From Streptomyces sp. SLBN-31 (GTDB taxonomy: Bacteria; Actinomycetota; Actinomycetes; Streptomycetales; Streptomycetaceae): a DNA stretch of 64,000 nt. The position numbers were made by a program, and so were the translations under genes. The stretch is taken from NCBI RefSeq assembly GCF_006715395.1, contig NZ_VFNC01000003.1, positions 372,001 to 436,000 of the forward strand, read 5' to 3'. Positions 58,827 to 64,000 of this stretch are shown here, piece by piece. Numbering within the stretch: position 1 is the stretch's first letter; the number at the start of each line of letters is the position of its first letter. Below the pieces are notes generated by a model that did no database searches, had not been told where the DNA came from, and saw nothing but the letters and a program-made list of their open reading frames with translations.

Positions 58827-59264
58827 CTACGACTCGGTAGTTGAACTCTTCAGCGAACAGTCCCGGCAGCGGCCGAAGATCGCGAAGTGCTTCATGTCCG
58901 TCTCGAAGCCGAACTCCCGGCGCAGTTTCGCGGTGAACTCGGCTGCCACCGAGACATCGGCCTCGATCACGTTCTCGCAGTCCCGGCAGACCAGGTGGAT
59001 GTGGTGATGGCGGTCGGCGAGGTGGTACGTCGGGGCGCCGTGGCCGAGGTGGGCATGGCTCACCAGGCCCAGTTCCTCCAGCAGCTCCAGCGTCCGGTAG
59101 ACCGTGGAAATGTTGACCCCCGACGCCGTCTTCTTCACTTCCGTGAGGATGGCGTCGGGGGTCGCGTGCTCAAGGGTGTCCACGGCTTCGAGCACAAGTT
59201 GCCGCTGCGGGGTCAGCCGGTAACCGCGCTGCCGCAGATCACTCTTCCAGTCGGTGCTCACCAC
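58827..59264 (-). CDS. nur: Nickel-responsive Fur-family regulator Nur
   Basis: A 145-residue Fur protein. The HTH is LRQRGYRLTPQRQLVLEAVD, and ASGVNISTVYRTLELLEELG is the recognition region. The metal residues of the Nur Ni-site, as I recall it, are all present: H70, H72, H126; M-site H33, H86, H88, H90. Two structural CxxC pairs, C93/C96 and C133/C136, are intact. Nur represses nickel uptake and sodF and indirectly controls sodN. It is the first gene of a nur-ygfZ pair. Fur and Zur were considered; the His set and genomic position favour Nur. Confidence 0.9.
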   Translation of the reverse strand: MVSTDWKSDLRQRGYRLTPQRQLVLEAVDTLEHATPDAILTEVKKTASGVNISTVYRTLELLEELGLVSHAHLGHGAPTYHLADRHHHIHLVCRDCENVIEADVSVAAEFTAKLRREFGFETDMKHFAIFGRCRDCSLKSSTTES

Positions 59265-59280
59265 ACCGAAGAGTCTAGGA

Positions 59281-59856
59281 CTACTTGAAGAAGGCGATCC
59301 CGTCGTCCGGCATGTCGTCCGGCAGGGCCTTGGCCCAGCGCTCGACGTCCTCGGGGGTGACGACCTTCTTCAGGTGCGCCGACATGTAGGGGCGCAGCTC
59401 GACCTCGGGGGTCTGCTTCTCGCCGACCCACATCAGGTCGCTGTTGACATAGCCGTACAGGCGCTTGCCGCCCGTGTACGGGCCGGACGCCGCCGTACGC
59501 GCCACCGCGTCCGTGACCAGGTCGATCTGCGGCTTCTTGTCGGCCAGCTCGCCGTACCAGACCTCGACGACACCGTCGTTGCGGACCATGGTGATCTCGA
59601 CCTTGCGGTCGGCGTCGATCCGCCAGAAGCCGTGCTCGGACTCCAGCGGGCGGACCTTGTTGCCGTCGTTGTCGAGGACCCAGGTGTGGGACTCGTACTC
59701 CAGGAAGTCCCGGCCGTCGTGCGAGAAGGCGACCTCCTGTCCGAAGTTGCACTTCTCGGAGCCGGGGAAGTCGTGCACGCCCGCGCCGGCCCAGCTGCCG
59801 AGCAGGAAGGCGAGGGGCACGAGGTCCTTGTGGAGGTCGGACGGGATCTCGATCAT
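59281..59856 (-). CDS. Nitrobindin-like heme-binding protein (FABP fold, DUF1794)
   Basis: A 191-residue beta-barrel protein from ATG 59856. LAFLLGSWAGAGVHDFPGSE holds the family GxWxGxG element. VRPLESEHGFWRIDADRKVE and VEVWYGELADKKPQIDLVTD are the barrel strands, and the proximal heme His is in YMSAHLKKV near the C-terminus. Related proteins bind ferric heme and react with NO/peroxynitrite. It is followed by nur on the same strand (16 bases). A three-copy 12-base repeat stands right before the start. Confidence 0.88.
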   Translation of the reverse strand: MIEIPSDLHKDLVPLAFLLGSWAGAGVHDFPGSEKCNFGQEVAFSHDGRDFLEYESHTWVLDNDGNKVRPLESEHGFWRIDADRKVEITMVRNDGVVEVWYGELADKKPQIDLVTDAVARTAASGPYTGGKRLYGYVNSDLMWVGEKQTPEVELRPYMSAHLKKVVTPEDVERWAKALPDDMPDDGIAFFK

Positions 59857-59865
59857 GAGTGGCTA

Positions 59866-59901
59866 TTCCTGGAGGGGTTCCTGGAGGGGTTCCTGGAGAG
59901 G
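59866..59901. repeat. Three tandem 12-mers before the nitrobindin gene
   Basis: TTCCTGGAGGGG at 59866-59877 and 59878-59889 and TTCCTGGAGAGG at 59890-59901. On the coding (minus) strand each unit reads CC(C/T)CTCCAGGAA and carries an AGGA Shine-Dalgarno-like core; the unit nearest the nitrobindin ATG likely serves as its ribosome site. Confidence 0.75.
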
Positions 59902-59903
59902 GT

Positions 59904-60002
59904 TCAGCGCTGGCCCTGGTACAGCTTCTTCACGGTCAGGTAGGCGAAGGCGAGGACGCCCACGCAGACCAGGACCAGCAGGGTTTCGAAGAGGATCTCC
60001 AC
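59904..60002 (-). CDS. Small single-TM membrane peptide (32 aa)
   Basis: GTG 60002 follows AAGGAG by 7 bases. The product is VEILFETLLVLVCVGVLAFA then YLTVKKLYQGQR: one membrane helix with a basic C-terminal end (positive-inside), no cysteine cluster. Its stop is 47 bases before the nitrobindin start on the same strand, so they may form a unit. The strength of the ribosome site and the amphipathic layout favour a real gene. The function is unknown. Confidence 0.7.
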   Translation of the reverse strand: MEILFETLLVLVCVGVLAFAYLTVKKLYQGQR

Positions 60003-60105
60003 GACGTGCTCCTTGTTGAGCGGAGGTGCGGTACGTGCACAGGGCCGGGCCCCAGCTTACGCGGCCGGGGCCCGGTGCTCCGTGTGAGGTACGCCCGTAC
60101 CCCGG

Positions 60106-60963
60106 TCAGCCGAGCAGCTGGCTCTGCAGCGCCACCGTCTGCCGGAACGGTACGGGCTTCGCCCTGCCCTTCCTGGACTGCACGATCACCGCGAGGACGT
60201 CACCGGCGGACAGGTACGCCTGCCGGGTCTGCTCGGCTCCGTACGGCGTCGTCTCGACGTAGGCCGAGTACTCGACGTTGTAGTCGTGGGCCTCGGTCGG
60301 GAAGTCCCTGTCGAAGACGGAGGTGATGGTGCCGCGCAGCTGGTCGGTGGGGCCGTCGGCCGGGGCCTCACTGGAGAACAGGTCGTCGACGACCGCCGCC
60401 GTGCCGAACTGCAGCAGGTAGACGCGGGTGCGCGTGCCGTCCGGGGTGGTCCAGCCGCGGGCCGCGATGTGCCGCAGACCGTCGTCGGTGAACGACTGCT
60501 TGAGGTTGTCCCGGGTCTCCTTCTGCGCGTACTCGGCCAGGAAGTCCTTCGTCGCCAGCCAGCCGTCCGTGCCGCGCAGCTTCCCGTCCGCCACGGCGCC
60601 CTCGGGCGCGGGCAGCAGGAGGGCGCGCAGGTCGGCGTAGTGGGTGCCGGCCGTGTTGCGCTCGGCGAAGGGCTCCGGGCTGCCGGACGGCAGCGGCGGC
60701 CTGGTGAGCGTCGGGTAGTCCCAGCGCCCGTCCGACTGCGTGGCGAGGCCCGGCAGGTCGGTCCGCTGCATCCCGGTGATCCCGTACGCCGTCCCCGCCC
60801 CGACCGCGGCGAACGCGGTGACGGCGGCGGTCCAGCGCAGGACCGCGCGCAGCACGCGACGGTCCTTCTTGACGGGCGGCTGCGGCTGGGCCGGTGACTG
60901 CACCGGCGGCGCCTCCGGCATGGGCGGCACCACCATGGGCTGCTGTTCCGTCTGCTCGGTCAT
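60106..60963 (-). CDS. Membrane-anchored unknown protein, third gene of coupled trio
   Basis: ATG 60963 overlaps the previous stop (ATGA). The 285-residue product has a Pro/Gln-rich cytosolic N-terminus (residues 1-35, PMPEAPPVQSPAQPQPPVKK), one TM helix (VLRWTAAVTAFAAVGAGTAYGI) and an outer domain with WDYPTLTRPPLPSGSPEPFA, GWTTPDGTRTRVYLLQFGTA and YVETTPYGAEQTRQAYLSAG. The fold seems shared with the two genes before it. No lipobox and no catalytic motif are visible. Confidence 0.75.
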   Translation of the reverse strand: MTEQTEQQPMVVPPMPEAPPVQSPAQPQPPVKKDRRVLRAVLRWTAAVTAFAAVGAGTAYGITGMQRTDLPGLATQSDGRWDYPTLTRPPLPSGSPEPFAERNTAGTHYADLRALLLPAPEGAVADGKLRGTDGWLATKDFLAEYAQKETRDNLKQSFTDDGLRHIAARGWTTPDGTRTRVYLLQFGTAAVVDDLFSSEAPADGPTDQLRGTITSVFDRDFPTEAHDYNVEYSAYVETTPYGAEQTRQAYLSAGDVLAVIVQSRKGRAKPVPFRQTVALQSQLLG

Positions 60964-61919
60964 ACCGCCTCCCCGGGATCGCCGATGCGCTTGAGCTGGT
61001 CCGCCAGGAGTTCCGCGACGCCCTTGGAGTCGAAGGGCTTCACGCCGTTGGCCGTGACGTGGACCAGGATGTTCCCCTGGTAGGCGGAGCAGTACATCGC
61101 GTCCAGGTGCTTGTCGAGGCTCTTGGGCGGCAGGAAGCACTGGGCGTTGCCGTGGCCCTTGATCTTCGGGCCCTTGCGGAAGAAGTCGAGGGAGTCGAAG
61201 AGGGCGTTCTGCGAGTTGGACAGCCTGCGGACCACGGACGGGCTCTCCATCCGCGACAGCGTGATGTTCACGGTGACGGCGGTGTCCGTGAAGAACGCGC
61301 TGCCCGCCTCCTTGGCGTAGCTGCGCATCGCCATGCCCTTGACGTGCTCCTTGTCGATGAGCTTCTCGAGCTGCTTGCGCTCGGTGCGCGGCAGGTCGCG
61401 CAGGGACTCCTTGCGCAGCGCGGTCGCCTGGGCGGCGCCGAGCTCCGAGTCCGCGGCGAACTGACCGAAGTCGGGCCCGCGCTTCCAGCCGTCGCCGTAC
61501 TCCACGAGCAGACCGGCAAGACCCTTCACCGGGGCCTTCTTCGCTTCGGGGGCCTTCTGCTCCGGAAACTTCCAGACGGCCGCACCGGCATCGCGGTCGG
61601 CCCCGTCGACGGTGACGACGGTGTAGCCGACACCCGCCACGACGCCCAGGACGACCAGCACGGAGGCGGCGACGGCGGCGATACGCCCACGGTTGCGGGG
61701 CTTGCGGGCGGCCGGCTCGGCGAACGGCACGGCGAAGGGCTCACCCAGCGGCGCGGCGGCCGGCTCACCGTGCGGTGCGGCGGGCGACTCGGCCGACGGT
61801 GCGACGAGCGGCTCCGCGGCGAGCGGCGCCGACGGTACGACGGGCGGCTCCGCGGCGAGCGGCGCCGCCGGGGGTGTCTCGGCCGGCCGGGTGGTCGGCT
61901 CGTTGGGGTTCTCGCTCAC
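60960..61919 (-). CDS. Membrane-anchored unknown protein, second gene of coupled trio
   Basis: GTG 61919 overlaps the previous gene's stop (GTGA). The 319-residue product has a repetitive Ala/Pro-rich cytosolic N-tail (about 70 residues, units like SAPLAAEPLVAPSAESPAAP), one TM helix (IAAVAASVLVVLGVVAGVGYTVV) and a Lys-rich outer domain with KGLAGLLVEYGDGWKRGPDF and a Cys in NAQCFLPPKSLDKHLDAMYC. The two Cys may pair. It resembles the neighbours in layout only at the level of helix and domain order. The function is unknown. Confidence 0.75.
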   Translation of the reverse strand: MSENPNEPTTRPAETPPAAPLAAEPPVVPSAPLAAEPLVAPSAESPAAPHGEPAAAPLGEPFAVPFAEPAARKPRNRGRIAAVAASVLVVLGVVAGVGYTVVTVDGADRDAGAAVWKFPEQKAPEAKKAPVKGLAGLLVEYGDGWKRGPDFGQFAADSELGAAQATALRKESLRDLPRTERKQLEKLIDKEHVKGMAMRSYAKEAGSAFFTDTAVTVNITLSRMESPSVVRRLSNSQNALFDSLDFFRKGPKIKGHGNAQCFLPPKSLDKHLDAMYCSAYQGNILVHVTANGVKPFDSKGVAELLADQLKRIGDPGEAV

Positions 61920-62785
61920 AGCCGCTCCATCTGCCGCTTCGCCAGGTCCATGATCTTCGCCTTCGGGATCGGCCTGGTGTCGTACATCCAGATCTCCATG
62001 GCGACGTCGCCGCGGTAGGCGTGCGCCTCCGCGCCGTACACCGGCACGTAGCCGACCTTCGTCTCCGGCCTGTTGTGGACGTAGACCATGCCGCTGCCGG
62101 TGCCGGGGATGGGCCAGCTGTCGGTGCCGGCCTTCTTCGCGGCCCAGTACTGGCCGTTGTCGCTGGAGTCGGCGGCCTCCAGCGACTGGTGCTGGCGGTA
62201 CTGGACCAGGTAGACCTCGGTGGTCTGGTGGTTGCTGACGGTCCAGCCGGTGACGGCGGCGCGGCGGAACTCGTCGCGCACGAGGTTGCCGAACATCGTG
62301 CCCGGCTTCTCGTAGCTGCCGGCGTACTCGGCCAGGTCCATCCAGCCGTCGCCGGACAGCCACTCGGCGTCCTTCGCGCCGCCGGGCTTCTTCACCAGCA
62401 GCTTGCGCAGGTCGCCGTCGACCTTCACCTGACGGTCCTGCACGGCGGACAGCGGCTCGGGGGCGTCGCCCTTCGACCGGCCGAGCATCGGCTGGGACAA
62501 CGAGGGCAGCCTCGTCGGCTCACGGTCGGCCTGGACGAGGTAGCCGGTGCAGGTGCCGGCGACGACACCCAGGACCGCCGCACAGGCGATCAGCAGGGCG
62601 GTACGGCCCCGGCGCCGCGGCCGCGACACGGAGGGCTCGGCGGGCGCGACGGGCTCGGCGGGCGCGACGGGCTCGGCGGGCGCGGTGACCCCGAACGGCA
62701 CCACCGGCATCTCCGGCATCTCCGCCGTCACCGCTTCCGATCTTTCCGGCTCCTTCGGCCGTTCGGGCACTTCGGGTACTTCCAA
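61916..62785 (-). CDS. Membrane-anchored unknown protein, first gene of coupled trio
   Basis: TTG 62785, after GGGGGGA, is the preferred start (289 residues: LEVPEVPERPKEP); GTG alternatives lie further upstream. A Pro/Glu/Ala-rich cytosolic tail with PAEPVAPAEPVAPAEP repeats leads to one TM helix (GRTALLIACAAVLGVVAGTC) and an outer domain with LSGDGWMDLAEYAGSYEKPG, GWTVSNHQTTEVYLVQYRQH and YVPVYGAEAHAYRGDVAMEI. The GWTV/YLVQY segment matches the GWTT/YLLQF segment of the third gene, so they are paralogues. It heads a unit of three overlapping genes. Confidence 0.75.
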   Translation of the reverse strand: MEVPEVPERPKEPERSEAVTAEMPEMPVVPFGVTAPAEPVAPAEPVAPAEPSVSRPRRRGRTALLIACAAVLGVVAGTCTGYLVQADREPTRLPSLSQPMLGRSKGDAPEPLSAVQDRQVKVDGDLRKLLVKKPGGAKDAEWLSGDGWMDLAEYAGSYEKPGTMFGNLVRDEFRRAAVTGWTVSNHQTTEVYLVQYRQHQSLEAADSSDNGQYWAAKKAGTDSWPIPGTGSGMVYVHNRPETKVGYVPVYGAEAHAYRGDVAMEIWMYDTRPIPKAKIMDLAKRQMERL

Positions 62786-62887
62786 GACGTCCCCCCACAA
62801 AACGTGAAGCACGCATTCCGTATGCGCGCTCACAGGAGACTCATGGCCGGGGGCCGGAGTTGTAGCAGCGTTGATTACGATTCGGCC

Positions 62888-63250
62888 ATGGCGAAGAAGC
62901 TCGTGATCAAGGTGACGGCGGGGGCGGACGCTCCCGAGCGGTGCTCCCAGGCGTTCACGGTGGCGGCGGTGGCCGTGGCCAGCGGCGTCGACGTCTCCCT
63001 GTGGCTGACCGGCGAGTCCGCGTGGTTCGCGCTGCCGGGCCGGGCCGCCGAGTTCGAGCTGCCACACGCGGCGCCGCTGCCGGACCTGCTCGACTCCCTG
63101 CTCGCGGGCGGCCGCGTGACGCTCTGCACGCAGTGCGCGGCCCGGCGGGACATCACGGAGAAGGACGTCATCGAGGGCGTACGGATCGCCGGGGCCCAGG
63201 TGTTCGTCCAGGAGGCGCTGGGCGAGGACACGCAGGCGCTCGTCTACTGA
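62888..63250 (+). CDS. DsrE-like small protein
   Basis: A 120-residue protein from ATG 62888 with a DsrE/DsrF-like alpha/beta core: KLVIKVTAGADAPERCSQAF, TVAAVAVASGVDVSLWLTGE, LLAGGRVTLCTQCAARRDIT. The Cys pair in TLCTQCAAR corresponds to the sulfur-carrying Cys position of DsrE proteins. The tail GAQVFVQEALGEDTQALVY follows. It may carry sulfur, consistent with the sulfurtransferase and SseC-like genes nearby. It overlaps the convergent DUF3099 gene by 7 bases. Confidence 0.82.
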   Translation: MAKKLVIKVTAGADAPERCSQAFTVAAVAVASGVDVSLWLTGESAWFALPGRAAEFELPHAAPLPDLLDSLLAGGRVTLCTQCAARRDITEKDVIEGVRIAGAQVFVQEALGEDTQALVY

Positions 63251-63504
63251 CGGCGCTTCTTGCCGTCCAGCTCGTCCCACCACTCGTCCGACTGCGGGTC
63301 CCCGGACGGGTCGTCCCACCAGCGGTCGTCGGGGCCGCGCCGGTTGGCGACCATCGCGGCGACGGGCGGGATGACCATCGCCACCACGCACATGGCGACG
63401 GCCGCCGGGACCGACCAGATCCGGACGACTCCCCAGGCCAGGACGAACAGCGCCACGCAGGTGCCCATCATGGCGAAATACGTACGACGGCGACGCGCCA
63501 GCAT
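63244..63504 (-). CDS. DUF3099 family membrane protein
   Basis: An 86-residue protein from ATG 63504. Two TM helices (YFAMMGTCVALFVLAWGVVR and VPAAVAMCVVAMVIPPVAAM) are followed by an acidic, Trp-rich tail (DDRWWDDPSGDPQSDEWWDE). RRRRTYFAMMG is the conserved start of DUF3099. The function is unknown. A pair of competing hairpins lies just upstream. Confidence 0.85.
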   Translation of the reverse strand: MLARRRRTYFAMMGTCVALFVLAWGVVRIWSVPAAVAMCVVAMVIPPVAAMVANRRGPDDRWWDDPSGDPQSDEWWDELDGKKRRQ

Positions 63505-63520
63505 GTCTCCAGGGTATGCC

Positions 63521-63576
63521 GGGGCACGGCGAAGGGCCGTGCCCCGGGTGTCCACCCGTGGGTACGGCCCTTCGCC
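63521..63576. terminator. Two mutually exclusive hairpins between DUF1416 and DUF3099 genes
   Basis: Stem A is GGGGCACGGC / GCCGTGCCCC (63521-63530 / 63536-63545). Stem B is GGCGAAGGGCCGTGCCC / GGGTACGGCCCTTCGCC (63528-63544 / 63560-63576, one G-T pair). They share bases, so only one can form. Either may terminate the DUF1416 transcript on the minus strand; together they look like an attenuator layout. Confidence 0.6.
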
Positions 63577-63588
63577 GGTCTCGGTGTC

Positions 63589-63879
63589 TCAGACCGCGAT
63601 CGCGACCTCGGCGAGCGCGCCCTTCTCGGCGACGACGACCGTGCGGTCGGCGGTGCCGCCGGGAACCAGGGCGCGGACGGTCCAGGTGCCCTCGGCCGCG
63701 TAGAAGCGGAACTGGCCCGTCGCGGAGGTGGGGACCTCGGCGGTGAACTCGCCGGTCGAGTCCAGCAGACGGACGTAGCCCGTCACCGGCTCGCCGTCGC
63801 GGGTCACCTGACCCTGGATGGTGGTCTCACCGGGCTTGATCGTCGAGGCGTCGGGGCCGCCGGCCTTCGCTCCACACAT
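63589..63879 (-). CDS. DUF1416 protein (SseC-like), sulfurtransferase partner
   Basis: The start is ATG 63879, giving 96 residues: MCGAKAGGPDASTIKPGETT, then IQGQVTRDGEPVTGYVRLLD, with beta-sandwich strands and TVRALVPGGTADRTVVVAEK at the end. The N-terminal Cys-Gly-Ala-Lys is invariant in the family. In mycobacteria this gene (sseC) pairs with the rhodanese gene cysA. Here the sulfurtransferase gene ends 69 bases upstream on the same strand. It is probably involved in thiosulfate or sulfur transfer, but the reaction is unproven. Confidence 0.88.
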   Translation of the reverse strand: MCGAKAGGPDASTIKPGETTIQGQVTRDGEPVTGYVRLLDSTGEFTAEVPTSATGQFRFYAAEGTWTVRALVPGGTADRTVVVAEKGALAEVAIAV

Positions 63880-63947
63880 GTCTTTCTCCAAGAGGGGTCT
63901 GACCGGAGGAAGGCCGGTCGGGTTTCCGGATGTGTACGGGGGGGTGG

Positions 63948-64000
63948 TTACTTGTTGGCGCCGAGCTCGATCGGCACGCCGACGAGGGAGCCGTACTCGG
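63948..64000 (-). CDS. C-terminal end of a rhodanese-type sulfurtransferase (partial)
   Basis: The final codons read EYGSLVGVPIELGANK followed by TAA (complement of 63948-63950). This ending matches the thiosulfate:cyanide sulfurtransferase CysA/SseA family of actinobacteria, which is followed by the SseC/DUF1416 gene as here. Only the tail is in the window, so domains cannot be checked. Confidence 0.65.
   Translation of the reverse strand, partial: EYGSLVGVPIELGANK

Overview
The window is a stretch of high-GC actinomycete chromosome, almost certainly Streptomyces. GTG, TTG and ATG starts are mixed, third positions are mostly G or C, and the gene content is typical of the genus (mshA, msiK, nur, rsiG, carD, phoRP, lipoproteins and secreted proteases). 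From memory, the backbone follows the order around cysA2-nur-mshA-gpm-phoUPR-carD-cysS-msiK in S. coelicolor. There are no rRNA genes, transposases, integrases, phage structural genes or CRISPR arrays. One tRNA (Thr, anticodon TGT) lies at 15577-15650.

Left part (1-15600): a reductase tail and an FMN-binding membrane protein, a GNAT, an M4 secreted protease convergent with an M1 lipoprotein aminopeptidase, and two conserved unknowns plus a pentapeptide-repeat protein. A SoxR-type promoter then drives a translationally coupled quinone-oxidoreductase/MFS-exporter pair. After that come a secreted beta-propeller protein, an FAD amine oxidase, a rhomboid-like protein, an APH(6)-type kinase and a GNAT. 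Middle core (15800-32200): msiK (shared sugar-ABC ATPase), a sugar nucleotidyltransferase, a DoxX protein, the housekeeping run carD / ispD-ispF / cysS / rlmB (all on the minus strand), a lipoprotein, and the phosphate switch phoP-phoR divergent from phoU with a PHO box between them. A small Cys-rich peptide, a GT2, a Nudix hydrolase and gpmA follow.

32300-48450 mixes core and variable genes: an MFS transporter, an orphan RiPP-like precursor with a double-Gly leader, a DUF2000/AraC divergon, YbjN-mshA (mycothiol), a methyltransferase, an NlpC/P60 hydrolase, a receiver-PP2C phosphatase, an HBHA-like protein, and an XRE regulator with a perfect 28-bp palindrome facing a TmrB-like kinase. Two adjacent frameshifted small genes, HAD and RraA proteins, an F420-reductase/hemerythrin fusion and a TetR follow. 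A second SoxR-type promoter precedes another quinone oxidoreductase.

48500-55170 is an accessory block built from duplicated parts: one APH-fold kinase, two HAD phosphatases, three GntR regulators sharing an unusual C-terminal domain, and two 60-residue double-TM peptides divergent from the regulators. Two of the divergent intergenic regions carry the same palindrome core AGTTGG-N3-CCAACT. I regard this as the best candidate for an undescribed system. The right end (55177-64000) returns to the core: Eis-like GNAT, rsiG (c-di-GMP-armed anti-sigma WhiG with both ligand motifs intact), dtd, ygfZ, nur, nitrobindin, a 32-residue membrane peptide, three translationally coupled paralogous membrane proteins, a DsrE-like protein, DUF3099, the SseC-like DUF1416 protein and the end of a rhodanese-type sulfurtransferase.
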